Assembly: GCA_041744575.1 (NCBI GenBank) | Contig: JBGTKP010000016.1 | Location: 1 to 21,658, forward strand | Direction: 5' to 3' | DNA length: 21,658 nt | Source: JTS-RE37 sp041744575 | Lineage (GTDB): Bacteria > Bacteroidota > Bacteroidia > Flavobacteriales > Flavobacteriaceae | Shown here: positions 1 to 8,024 of the stretch, in pieces | How the letters are laid out: each line of letters starts with the position of its first letter | Numbering within the stretch: the stretch's first letter is position 1 | Translations under genes and position numbers: made by a program | Notes under the pieces: generated by a model | What the model was told of the DNA's origin: nothing | Databases searched by the model: none | The model's input: only the letters and a program-made list of their open reading frames with translations

Positions 1-151
1 AAATGCCTATTTGGATTATGAAGGTCAGTTTCTGGTTACGAAATTCGGAGGTGCTAATTTTACCGCCGGAAAAAGTGAATACCAGCCGATCCCACAGGTG
101 CAAATTGATATTCAGGGTCCCGATGTCCTGACACAGAACCCCGGGTATTAA
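1..151 (+). CDS. SusD/RagB-family glycan-binding lipoprotein, C-terminal fragment
   Basis: The frame that starts at base 2 is open from the left edge to the TAA at 149-151 and gives about 49 residues. It ends in a Y-x-P-I-P-x-x-Q-I-D-I segment followed by L-T-Q-N-P-G-Y-stop. The 'PIP..EI..NP..L.QNPGY' ending is the usual C-terminus of SusD/RagB outer-membrane lipoproteins, which pair with a SusC TonB-dependent porin to capture oligosaccharides at the cell surface. The rest of the gene and the expected susC lie left of the window. A strong terminator starts about 15 bp downstream, so this gene probably ends the susCD transcript. Family assignment rests only on the tail, but that tail is distinctive. 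Confidence 0.82.
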   Translation, partial: NAYLDYEGQFLVTKFGGANFTAGKSEYQPIPQVQIDIQGPDVLTQNPGY

Positions 152-165
152 GAAATTAGAGTGTT

Positions 166-200
166 AAAAAAAAGGCCGCGAATTGCGGCCTTTTTTATTT
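166..200. terminator. Rho-independent terminator after the SusD gene
   Basis: A run of eight A's leads into GGCCGC (174-179), loop GAATT, GCGGCC (185-190) and six T's. The stem is perfect and GC-rich, with the A-tract and T-tract on either side, so it could work in both directions. It separates the susD-like gene from the large FG-GAP protein gene. Confidence 0.9.
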
Positions 201-229
201 GTCATTCTCCAAAGGTTCCTGCAATTTTG
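198..229 (+). promoter_or_regulatory. Candidate Bacteroidota-type promoter for the FG-GAP lipoprotein gene
   Basis: TTTG at 198-201 is followed, after a 20-base spacer, by CAATTTTG at 222-229. The Bacteroidota consensus is TTTG, about 19-21 bases, then TAnnTTTG; here only the first T of the second box differs. Transcription would start near 236, giving a leader of about 20 bases before the ATG at 257. The -33 box overlaps the tail of the preceding terminator. This is a sequence match only. Confidence 0.45.
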
Positions 230-256
230 TAGTATGTATCTAAACGTGAACTACCG

Positions 257-3200
257 ATGAAGATAAAACTTGGAATTGCAATTGGTATCGCCATTGTGAT
301 TGCCAGCTGTAGTCGAAAAGAAGATAACAACGCCCTCTTTAAAAAGATAGACGGAGAAATTTCCGGACTGCATTTTAATAACCGCTTAACCGAAAATGAC
401 TCCATCAACATCCTTGATAATGAATTTGTATATAATGGTGCGGGCGTAGCCCTCGGGGATTTAAACGGGGACGGGCTGGATGATATCTTCCTCGCCGGCA
501 ACCAAGTAGACAATAAGTTGTTTCTCAACCAGGGAAAATTGAAATTCAGGGATATCTCCGCAACCGCCCGAATCGGAAAGCCCGATTCCCTCCTATGGTC
601 TTCCGGAGTCTCCATCGCAGACCTCAACCTGGACGGACGTCAGGACATCTATGTCTGTAACACCTTTTATAAGGACTCCCTGAAAAGAAAAAACCTTCTC
701 TACATCAATACCGGGTTGAACGAGGAAGGGATTCCCACCTTTAAGGAAATGGCCAAGGACTATGGTATTGACGATACCACCTATTCATCACACGCTCAGT
801 TCTTCGACTATGACCTGGACGGCGACATTGACCTCTTTATTGGCGTCAACCGGATTGAAGGGATCAATCCGAACCAGTTCAGCCCCCTGACTGATGATGG
901 AACCTCTATGAGCAAAGACCGCCTTTACAGGAATCAATGGTCTGACAGCCTTGGTCATCCCGTATTCCAGGATGTTTCCAAAGCTGCCGGGATCCGTTAT
1001 CACGGGTACAGCCACAGTACCCTGATCAATGATTTTAACAATGACGGCTATCCTGATATCTATGTGGCCAACGATTTTTTAAGTAATGACCTGATCTACA
1101 TCAATAATCAGGATGGAACCTTTACCAACAAAGCCGGGGAAATATTTAAGCATTTCAGCCTCTCCTCAATGGGGAGCGATCTCGCGGACGTCGATAATGA
1201 CGGGAATATGGACATTTTCACCACCGAAATGCAGCCCTACTACAATAAGCGCAAAAAATTGTTTCAGGGACCCAGCAGTTACCAAAAGGAGATTTTTACA
1301 AGGAAATACAAATATGCCCAACAATACACCCGCAATACCCTGCAAATGAACCAGGGGACGAATCCGGAAAACGGGTTACCCATTTTCGGGGAAACGGGAA
1401 TGCTGGCAGGGATCCAGGAAACCGATTGGAGCTGGGCCCCGTTGTTCGCAGATTTTGATAATGACGGCTGGAACGATCTTCTGATAACCAACGGCTTTCC
1501 GAAAGATGTAACAGATCGCGATTTTGGAGACTTCAGGGTCACGGCGAGCCGGCTGGTAGACAAGCAGACGCTGATCGCCGCTATTCCCGAAATAAAAATC
1601 CCCAATTTTATTTTCAGAAACAATGGGGACCTCACTTTTGAGGATGTCACCAAAGCCTGGGGCCTCGATTTCGGAACTTATTCCAATGGGGCAAGTTATG
1701 GGGATTTGGACATGGACGGAGATCTTGACCTGGTGATTAACAATATCAATGATCCCGTATTGTTGATGGAAAACAGGACCAACGAACTCCATCCTGAGGC
1801 AAAATACCTGCGCGTGCACCTTACAGGACCTAAAGGAAATCCGGATGCCATAGGAAGCGTTGTCCAGGTATATGCGGACAGTATTGTGCAGAAAAAAATG
1901 CTGCTTTCAGGAAGAGGTTATCTCTCTAAAACTGAAAATACCCTCCATTTTGGCCTTGGCCAACGTACCGGAATCGACTCCATTGTCGTAACGTGGCCTG
2001 GAGGAACCCTTCAAAAATTGACCGGAACCCCTGCCGACACTACCTTAGCCATCACCTTTAATGAAGCAGATTTAGCCCAGACCGTCCTAAAAACGGGATC
2101 AGCGACACCTATATTGTCCGAAGTTGCCACGAAGTATAACCTCCTGCACCTGAATGAGGATGATGATTTTATCGACTTTAATTTTCAGCGCACCCTGCCC
2201 CATAAGTTCTCCCAGTACGGGCCCTCGATATCTGTAGGTGATGTTAACGGGGATGGGCTTGACGATATGTTCATTGCTGCCAGTCGAAATTTTAGCGAGA
2301 AATGGTTCCTGCAAAAAAAAGACGGGAAATTTATCGAACGTGAGGTAAATTATAAGAAAGACAAGGAACAACAGGAGGAAGATGCCGGATCGCTCCTCTT
2401 TGATGCCGATGGTGATGGGGACCTCGATCTGTATCTGGCGAGAGGATGCGCCCAATATCCTGTAGGACATGAATTTTACAGGGACGTGTTGCTCGTCAAC
2501 AATGGAGCGGGTAATTTTACCGAAGTGGTCGGAGCGCTGCCGGAGATGTTTAGCAATTCCTCAGCGGTAAAAGCGGCCGATTTTGATCGTGATGGCGATT
2601 TGGACCTCTTTGTCGGCAGCCGGGTACTTCCCTTCGCTTATCCGGAACCAGATCGTTCCTACATCCTCCGTAATGTAAGCACTCCCGGGCAGCCCCGATT
2701 TGAAGATGCCACCTCCGAAATTGCTGATACCCTGCGTTTTCCGGGATTAATAAGTGATGCATTGTGGACGGACTTCAATGGGGATTCCTGGCCAGACCTC
2801 ATTCTGGCAGGGGAATGGATGCCACTGCGGTTCTTTAAGAATATCAATGGCCAATTAGAGGAAATAACGGGCTCTACCGGCATTCAGGAGCAAAAGGGAT
2901 GGTGGAACAGCCTCGCCTCAGCAGACCTTGACAATGACGGGGACATGGATTACATCGCGGGAAATTCCGGTAGAAATACCTATTTTCAGGGTGGCCCTGA
3001 AAGTCCGGTCCGTGTGTACGCCAAAGATCTTGACAAGAACGGAATGGTAGATCCACTGATTTCTTATTATCTGAGGGATAGCAGTGGCACAAAAAGGGAA
3101 TATCTCTACCATCCCTGGCAGGATGTTGTAAAACAATTCGCCGGAATTCGTAAAAAATTCAATTCTTTTGGAGAATTCGGAGAATCAACCCTGCCTGAAA

Positions 3201-3826
3201 TGTTTTCTGACGGACTCCTTGACGATGCCCTGGTCCTATCATTCAACTACATGGAGACATCCTGGGTGGAAAACCAGGGAAATGGGAAGTTCAGATTGCA
3301 TGCTTTACCGGTCTCTGCCCAGCTCGCACCCATCTATGGGATCCTTCCTGTAGACCTTGATGATGACCACTTTCTGGATTTGCTTCTTGTAGGCAATGAA
3401 CATGGTTTTGAAGTTCAGCAAGGCCCCGCCGATGCTTTTGTAGGACTCGCTCTGAAAAATGATGGCAAAGGGGGATTTGTGCCAATACCACTGGAAAAAA
3501 GTCACTTTTTTGTGCCGGGGGATGCGAAAGGATTGGTGGCCTTGAATCACCGGAATGAGCAATCGCTTTTTGCTGCTACTCAAAACAATGATTCTTTAAA
3601 GGTATTTGAGACTTTAACTGCTTATGAGAATGAACCGCTTAAATTAAGGGCGAATGAAGTAAAAGCCCGGATTTATTATGATCAGGGCAAGTACAGAGAA
3701 ACTGAGTATTACTGGGGGAGCAGCTTTCAATCCCAATCGGGCAGGTTTGTCCCTATCGCGAATGGCATCAGGGAAGTTAGATTTTATGATAACATGGGCA
3801 GGGAAACCCGCAAAATAAATTACTAA
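257..3826 (+). CDS. Large FG-GAP/VCBS-repeat lipoprotein with ASPIC/UnbV domain (CRTAC1-like)
   Basis: This 1189-residue protein starts with a lipoprotein signal (hydrophobic residues 4-16, then I-A-S-C with the lipid Cys at 18). It contains many calcium-binding-type FG-GAP/VCBS repeats of the form D-x-[DN]-x-D-G-x-x-D, for example near residues 67, 121, 183, 258, 308, 398, 481, 661, 715, 773, 838, 890, 924 and 1033. An ASPIC/UnbV module lies at about 525-600 (N-x-D-A-I-G-S ... V-T-W-P-G-G). The two clusters of repeats on either side of ASPIC suggest two beta-propellers joined by that module. Such proteins are often found next to susC/susD pairs in flavobacteria; a role in surface glycan binding or adhesion is inferred, and no enzymatic function is established. 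It ends tail to tail with the sulfatase gene. Confidence 0.88.
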   Translation: MKIKLGIAIGIAIVIASCSRKEDNNALFKKIDGEISGLHFNNRLTENDSINILDNEFVYNGAGVALGDLNGDGLDDIFLAGNQVDNKLFLNQGKLKFRDISATARIGKPDSLLWSSGVSIADLNLDGRQDIYVCNTFYKDSLKRKNLLYINTGLNEEGIPTFKEMAKDYGIDDTTYSSHAQFFDYDLDGDIDLFIGVNRIEGINPNQFSPLTDDGTSMSKDRLYRNQWSDSLGHPVFQDVSKAAGIRYHGYSHSTLINDFNNDGYPDIYVANDFLSNDLIYINNQDGTFTNKAGEIFKHFSLSSMGSDLADVDNDGNMDIFTTEMQPYYNKRKKLFQGPSSYQKEIFTRKYKYAQQYTRNTLQMNQGTNPENGLPIFGETGMLAGIQETDWSWAPLFADFDNDGWNDLLITNGFPKDVTDRDFGDFRVTASRLVDKQTLIAAIPEIKIPNFIFRNNGDLTFEDVTKAWGLDFGTYSNGASYGDLDMDGDLDLVINNINDPVLLMENRTNELHPEAKYLRVHLTGPKGNPDAIGSVVQVYADSIVQKKMLLSGRGYLSKTENTLHFGLGQRTGIDSIVVTWPGGTLQKLTGTPADTTLAITFNEADLAQTVLKTGSATPILSEVATKYNLLHLNEDDDFIDFNFQRTLPHKFSQYGPSISVGDVNGDGLDDMFIAASRNFSEKWFLQKKDGKFIEREVNYKKDKEQQEEDAGSLLFDADGDGDLDLYLARGCAQYPVGHEFYRDVLLVNNGAGNFTEVVGALPEMFSNSSAVKAADFDRDGDLDLFVGSRVLPFAYPEPDRSYILRNVSTPGQPRFEDATSEIADTLRFPGLISDALWTDFNGDSWPDLILAGEWMPLRFFKNINGQLEEITGSTGIQEQKGWWNSLASADLDNDGDMDYIAGNSGRNTYFQGGPESPVRVYAKDLDKNGMVDPLISYYLRDSSGTKREYLYHPWQDVVKQFAGIRKKFNSFGEFGESTLPEMFSDGLLDDALVLSFNYMETSWVENQGNGKFRLHALPVSAQLAPIYGILPVDLDDDHFLDLLLVGNEHGFEVQQGPADAFVGLALKNDGKGGFVPIPLEKSHFFVPGDAKGLVALNHRNEQSLFAATQNNDSLKVFETLTAYENEPLKLRANEVKARIYYDQGKYRETEYYWGSSFQSQSGRFVPIANGIREVRFYDNMGRETRKINY

Positions 3827-3832
3827 ACGCTA

Positions 3833-3847
3833 GAGACCGCCCGTCTC
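3833..3847. repeat. Inverted repeat at a convergent gene junction
   Basis: GAGAC (3833-3837), spacer CGCCC and GTCTC (3843-3847) form a 5-bp perfect hairpin in the 19-bp gap between the FG-GAP gene and the sulfatase gene. The right arm enters the sulfatase stop codon (3848-3846). There is no T-tract, so it is not a classical intrinsic terminator. Confidence 0.5.
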
Positions 3848-5357
3848 AATATTCATTGGGGTGCCTATAATCCCCGAAACGGTATTTGACGGTTTTCTTC
3901 AAAGGGATGTTCATACCCCCTGTCCCCTCCAGCCAGTTGTATATAGCCTCCGACATTGACCTGCCAATTTCCTGTTTATCGGGATCTGCAATCAGGTTGT
4001 ACATTTCCTCCGGGTCATTCTTCATATCGTAAAGTTCATTGCGATCCCAGATCCCATGATATTTGATATACTTGTACTCCCCTGTTCTCATTCCGAACAT
4101 TGTAGGAGTCATTGGAAAATCATATTCCCAGTAATACTCATAAAAGATTTCCTCCCTTGAGGTGCGACCGGCGCTTTGCTGAAGGATAGGAATAAAAGAT
4201 ACCCCCGGCATACCCTCCGGTTTTTTGACTCCTGCCTCAGCCAGGATGGTGGGGGCGATATCAATATTCTGTACCATTTCTTCCGGGACGATCCCTCCTT
4301 CAAACAAATCGGGGCATCTTACCAGCAAGGGTACCTTTACTGATTCTTCATAAAAATGCCTTTTGTCTATTAACCCATGCTCTCCCCAGCTGAAACCATT
4401 ATCCCCCATGTAAATCACCATGGTCGATTCGTCCAGGCCTTGTTCCCTTAGAAAATCCATCACCGTGCCGATACTTTCGTCTACGCCCGCAAGGGTCTCA
4501 CAATAGTCAACGACCATGTCCTGCAGGCCCGCATTCTCATGATACATATAATCTACCCCATGCCAGCTGATCCGCTGATCTGCTACCCATTGCGGCCATT
4601 TCAGTTCCTTATACTTCCCTGTTTTTGTCTGGTCATAGGTAGCAGGAAGTTCGATTTTATTGCCCTTATACATACCTTTATGTCGCTTCGCCGGCTGAAA
4701 TCCGGCGTGCACTGCCTTATGGGACAGATATACGAAGAAAGGTTTTTCCTTATCCCTGTTCTTAAGCCAGGATACAGCATGTTCCGTCAGAAGGTCTGTT
4801 ATATATGTAGAATCCTTATAAGCTACCCTTTCTCCGTTGATATTCAGGGTAGGGTTATAGTAAACGCCCTGCCCGGGAAAACTCTCCCAATGTGTAAATC
4901 CTGGTTGCGGCTCATCTCCATGATCGCCCATATGCCACTTTCCAAAAAAAGCGGTCTGATACCCGGCATTTTCAAGATATTGCGGAAAATAGGTCAGATT
5001 GCCAGGGTCAGGAGCCTGGTTGTCAACGATGGTATGGGAATGTGAGAATAGTCCGGTAAGAATAGATGCCCTGCTGGGAGAACAAAGTGAAGTGGTCACA
5101 AAAGTATTAGGCAGATATGCTCCTTCCGTCGCAAGGGCGTCCATATGAGGGGTTTTTAGCCATGGAACCTTACCCGTAAAGCCCATATAATCAAATCGGT
5201 GGTCATCGGTCAGGATAAAGACGACATTGCGCTGATTGGGCCGGTCAGCCCGTTTTCCTTTGGTATCTGAGGCTTGTGTCAGGGTTCCATATCCAAGGGC
5301 CGGTATCGCAATGATAAGCAGTACCAGAGATTTAAGCAGGCAAAGGTTGTTTTCCAT
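3846..5357 (-). CDS. Exported S1-type (formylglycine) sulfatase
   Basis: This sulfatase hydrolyses sulfate esters, most likely from polysaccharide or oligosaccharide chains in the periplasm or outside the cell. With the start chosen here it has 503 residues: a signal peptide (about residues 1-26), the N-terminal metal-binding V-V-F-I-L-T-D-D (D51, D52), and C-S-P-S-R at 92-96, where the Cys is the residue matured to formylglycine. G-K-W-H-M-G and M-G-D-N-G-F follow, as expected for the alkaline-phosphatase fold, and the C-terminal subdomain is present. A longer reading begins nine codons upstream at 5384, but ATG at 5357 shares its A with the esterase stop (TGATG) and directly precedes the signal peptide, so it is preferred. 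The sulfatase subfamily and substrate cannot be named from sequence alone; the uronate genes nearby suggest a sulfated uronic-acid glycan. Confidence 0.93.
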   Translation of the reverse strand: MENNLCLLKSLVLLIIAIPALGYGTLTQASDTKGKRADRPNQRNVVFILTDDHRFDYMGFTGKVPWLKTPHMDALATEGAYLPNTFVTTSLCSPSRASILTGLFSHSHTIVDNQAPDPGNLTYFPQYLENAGYQTAFFGKWHMGDHGDEPQPGFTHWESFPGQGVYYNPTLNINGERVAYKDSTYITDLLTEHAVSWLKNRDKEKPFFVYLSHKAVHAGFQPAKRHKGMYKGNKIELPATYDQTKTGKYKELKWPQWVADQRISWHGVDYMYHENAGLQDMVVDYCETLAGVDESIGTVMDFLREQGLDESTMVIYMGDNGFSWGEHGLIDKRHFYEESVKVPLLVRCPDLFEGGIVPEEMVQNIDIAPTILAEAGVKKPEGMPGVSFIPILQQSAGRTSREEIFYEYYWEYDFPMTPTMFGMRTGEYKYIKYHGIWDRNELYDMKNDPEEMYNLIADPDKQEIGRSMSEAIYNWLEGTGGMNIPLKKTVKYRFGDYRHPNEY

Positions 5358-6082
5358 CAGTTTCTCTTTTGATTTACAAACCATTGATACAGGGATTCTG
5401 TATTGTATGCCTTTTCCCAGGCATTGTGTCCGACTCCTTCGTATACAGTGAATTTAACATCATGTCCCAGCTTCTTTAATTCCCTGACCATGTTTTCAGA
5501 TTCTGTAAACGGGATGGAGGTATCCTCCGTTCCATGGAATATCCAGATAGGTAAGTCCTTATCGATCCAGGAAGCATAGGGTACGGGAGTCATTCCGCAA
5601 ACGACCGCCAGGGCAGCAAAATAATCCGGATACTGCACTGCCATTTCCCAGGCGGCAGCCCCTCCTCTACTAAGTCCTGTGAGGTATATTCTTTTTTCAT
5701 CCACCCTGTACCGGGCTATGACAGAATCCAACAATTGTTTTACCGATCTTGTATTCCACCATTTTTTCTTTTCCGGATGTTGCGGAGCAAGAATAAGAAA
5801 TGGAAATTGCTTTCCCTCAGCAATCAGTTTTGGCGGGCCATTTGTCTTAAGGGCACCCAGCTGCATGCCCGATTCCCCTCCTCCATGTAAAAAAAGCAAC
5901 AGTGGAAATTTCGACTGTTTATCCGTTTCATATCGCTCCGGAAAATACAGGTAGTACTGAATTTTTTCTACCAGGGTGGTTGTCTGCTCGGCCTCCAGCA
6001 AGCCCGATGCAGGTTGTGCATTACAAGCTGAGGCCGACAAAAGGATCCAGCAACAGAGATAAGGGTTTCGCAGTAATTTCAT
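5357..6082 (-). CDS. Lipoprotein alpha/beta-hydrolase (esterase / dienelactone-hydrolase-like)
   Basis: This is a 241-residue predicted secreted serine hydrolase. The N-terminus is a signal peptide ending in A-S-A-C with a probable lipid Cys at 20. The alpha/beta-hydrolase core shows the oxyanion segment L-H-G-G-G-E (66-70), nucleophile elbow G-L-S-R-G-G with Ser139, the acid Asp187 in G-T-E-D, and His219 in V-G-H-N-A-W. The layout matches small polysaccharide esterases and predicted peptidases of the LpqC/COG4099 kind, which often remove acyl or feruloyl groups from glycans; that specificity is inferred. Its TGA overlaps the sulfatase ATG by one base, so the two genes are probably translated in coupled fashion and act on the same substrate. 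It is the first gene of this minus-strand pair. Confidence 0.85.
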   Translation of the reverse strand: MKLLRNPYLCCWILLSASACNAQPASGLLEAEQTTTLVEKIQYYLYFPERYETDKQSKFPLLLFLHGGGESGMQLGALKTNGPPKLIAEGKQFPFLILAPQHPEKKKWWNTRSVKQLLDSVIARYRVDEKRIYLTGLSRGGAAAWEMAVQYPDYFAALAVVCGMTPVPYASWIDKDLPIWIFHGTEDTSIPFTESENMVRELKKLGHDVKFTVYEGVGHNAWEKAYNTESLYQWFVNQKRN

Positions 6083-6204
6083 GTGTAGGTATTACGCCCC
6101 TTTTTATAAAAGAGGAACGCTCCGAACTGTCATTATTCCTTTTTGTGACCACTGTGCAGGGAAACAATTCCCCGAATTCCCTTAAAAATACAATTTTGAA
6201 TTCT

Positions 6205-6212
6205 TATTTTTG
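6205..6212 (+). promoter_or_regulatory. Possible -7 box upstream of the PhyH gene
   Basis: TATTTTTG at 6205-6212 fits TAnnTTTG exactly, but no TTTG or TTG lies at the expected spacing upstream. The ATG at 6231 would follow within about a dozen bases of the start of transcription. Weak candidate. Confidence 0.22.
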
Positions 6213-6230
6213 ATAAAAGCAGCAATAAGT

Positions 6231-7148
6231 ATGATGTTGTCCAGAGATCTGGCTGACCACCATTTCCCGGTTTCTTCTCTTTTCACCCAACCCACCTCCC
6301 GGGAAGAGTGGGAGGCTCATAGTCTTACCCAGGAACAACTGGACCATTACCGTGAGTATGGTTATGTTTCCGGGATCCGGCTCCTCGAAGAATGGCAGGT
6401 AGACCGTCTAAGGGAAGAGTTGGAACTCATCCGGGATCCGGGGCATCCCTCCCACGACCTGTTTTATGAATTCCATTCCAATGAATCGACCGATCCGAAC
6501 GCCGCCTTGTTCCACTCCTTGGGCCATTGGCGTATTACGCAGGGCTTCCATGATGTCCTTTGGAACCCGGCCTTCGTCAGGGCAGCGAGTCAGCTATTGG
6601 AAAACCGGCCGGTCCGTTTCTGGCATGATCAACTTTTTTGCAAGCCTGCACATCACGGAGGAGTGGTGGCATGGCATCAGGACTATTCGTATTGGACCCG
6701 GACCACCGCCATGCAGCACCTTACCTGTTGGGTGGCTTTGGATGACGCAAATAAGGAAAATGGCTGTCTTTATTACGTGCCTGGCAGTCACCGCTGGGGC
6801 CTGCTTGAGAAGCCGGAACTGGCCGGGGAGATGGAGGGCTTAATGGATCATATGTCCGAAGCGCAAAAGGAGGCTTTCAAGCCTGTACCCATAGAAATCC
6901 GAAAGGGTTGCGCCACCTTCCACCATCCGCTTATGGTCCATGGCTCACACAGGAATACCTCGTCAGATCCCAGACGTGCTTTTGTTCTAAATGTATTTGC
7001 GGACGGAACCATCAGCAATACTGATGAGGAACTTCTAACAGGAGTTCCGCTTATTCCCCGTGGTAAAAAAATTAAAGGCAAGTATTTTCCTTTGTTGTAT
7101 CCGAGGGAATTTTCATCGGCTGATGACCAAAGGGCGGTTACTTCCTGA
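6231..7148 (+). CDS. Phytanoyl-CoA dioxygenase (PhyH) family Fe(II)/2-oxoglutarate oxygenase
   Basis: A 305-residue cytoplasmic protein of the PhyH family, which couples 2-oxoglutarate decarboxylation to hydroxylation of a small organic substrate. The iron ligands are visible as H-Q-D (H149, D151 counted from this start) and the distal His237 in M-V-H-G-S-H, followed by D-P-R-R, whose Arg would bind 2-oxoglutarate. An aromatic stretch Y-S-Y-W-T-R and the motif Y-Y-V-P-G-S-H-R-W also match the family. An upstream TTG at 6210 is in frame, but the ATG pair at 6231/6234 is the more likely start. It shares 11 bp of 3' end with the convergent aldolase gene. Its place between a sulfatase pair and uronate genes suggests a carbohydrate-derived substrate, but the sequence does not say which. 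Confidence 0.87.
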   Translation: MMLSRDLADHHFPVSSLFTQPTSREEWEAHSLTQEQLDHYREYGYVSGIRLLEEWQVDRLREELELIRDPGHPSHDLFYEFHSNESTDPNAALFHSLGHWRITQGFHDVLWNPAFVRAASQLLENRPVRFWHDQLFCKPAHHGGVVAWHQDYSYWTRTTAMQHLTCWVALDDANKENGCLYYVPGSHRWGLLEKPELAGEMEGLMDHMSEAQKEAFKPVPIEIRKGCATFHHPLMVHGSHRNTSSDPRRAFVLNVFADGTISNTDEELLTGVPLIPRGKKIKGKYFPLLYPREFSSADDQRAVTS

Positions 7149-7803
7149 TCCGTTGCGCCATTACCAGGGCTTCCCTGATCTGTGCGGTCAACCCCTCAAA
7201 ATTACCGTTTCGGATGAGCGTGGTATCAAATAGCTGGGAACCCATGCCCACACAATGAACCCCTGCCCCAAACCAGGATGCAAGATTTTCTTCGGTAGGA
7301 CTTACCCCTCCCGTAGGCATTACCTTAAGGTCCGGAAGCACTGCCTTCACCGCTTTAACAAATTCTGCTCCCAGCACATTGCCCGGAAATATTTTAACGA
7401 GGGAGGCCCCCAACTGTTTTGCCCTGTAAATCTCTGTCACCGTACCACATCCCGGGACCCAGAGCAGGTCGTTCTCCTTCCCGAAAGCGGCAACCTCTTC
7501 GATCAGCGCGGGTGAAACCAGGAACCTCGCCCCTGCCTCCAGGAATTTTGCGGCATCCTCCCTGTTGAAAATGGTTCCGATCCCAAGGACCAGCCCTTCC
7601 ATCTCCTGCCCCATGACGGCCAATTGCCTGAAATTTTCCAGGGCCTGTTCGCCGCGATTGGTAAATTCAAAAACCCGGATGCCCGCGTCATATGCCGCTG
7701 AAAGGACTTTCCTGCATGTGTCGGGATCTTTATCATAAAATACAGGGACCACTGCCGTTTCATGCATCAGGTCAAGGATGGTAGCCTTCAGGATTTTTAT
7801 CAT
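7138..7803 (-). CDS. eda: KDPG/KHG aldolase (2-dehydro-3-deoxy-6-phosphogluconate aldolase)
   Basis: This class I aldolase of 221 residues cleaves 2-keto-3-deoxy-6-phosphogluconate to pyruvate and glyceraldehyde 3-phosphate, the last step of hexuronate and Entner-Doudoroff breakdown. It is a single TIM barrel with the family catalytic Glu46 in F-E-F-T-N-R-G, the G-C-G-T-V-T-E loop at 118-124, and the Schiff-base Lys137 in S-L-V-K-I-F-P-G. The phosphate-binding end P-T-G-G-V-S is near 163-168. Length and motifs are standard. It is read divergently from the SDR/uxuA pair across a 221-bp intergenic region, which suggests shared control. Its 3' end overlaps that of the PhyH gene. Confidence 0.93.
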   Translation of the reverse strand: MIKILKATILDLMHETAVVPVFYDKDPDTCRKVLSAAYDAGIRVFEFTNRGEQALENFRQLAVMGQEMEGLVLGIGTIFNREDAAKFLEAGARFLVSPALIEEVAAFGKENDLLWVPGCGTVTEIYRAKQLGASLVKIFPGNVLGAEFVKAVKAVLPDLKVMPTGGVSPTEENLASWFGAGVHCVGMGSQLFDTTLIRNGNFEGLTAQIREALVMAQRIRK

Positions 7804-7826
7804 GCCCCTAAGGTATCAAAAAATGG

Positions 7827-7838
7827 CGATAAGTATCG
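7827..7838. promoter_or_regulatory. Small palindrome upstream of the aldolase gene
   Basis: CGATA-AG-TATCG is a 12-bp dyad about 24 bases upstream of the eda start. It may be an operator half of the divergent eda/SDR region, but 5-bp arms are short. Confidence 0.25.
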
Positions 7839-7853
7839 GTGCTCCAGTATTGA

Positions 7854-7872
7854 GGTCTTTGTGCACGAGACC
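7854..7872. promoter_or_regulatory. Operator-like inverted repeat in the divergent uronate promoter region
   Basis: GGTCT (7854-7858) and AGACC (7868-7872) flank a spacer containing the palindrome GTGCAC (7861-7866). It lies between the divergent eda and SDR-uxuA genes, where a uronate-responsive regulator would be expected to bind. No regulator gene is in the window. Confidence 0.3.
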
Positions 7873-8024
7873 CCGTCGTATCCATAATTTCAAATTTTTG
7901 AACCCGGTTTTTCATTTTTATTGGTACCTTTTGAGCCTGTTGTTTCCGTATTAAATAGTTTACAAGCAATAGAGAAATTCAGCATTACACAAGCACACAT
8001 AGTATCCATACATAGAAGACATCC

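Noticed and set aside
5358..5384. Longer sulfatase start nine codons upstream
   Set aside because: It lies inside the esterase gene, adds a charged leader before the signal peptide, and is inferior to the TGATG-coupled ATG.
6210..6230. TTG start seven codons upstream for the PhyH gene
   Set aside because: Rare start codon lying in a probable promoter box; the ATG at 6231 is more plausible and removes no family residue.
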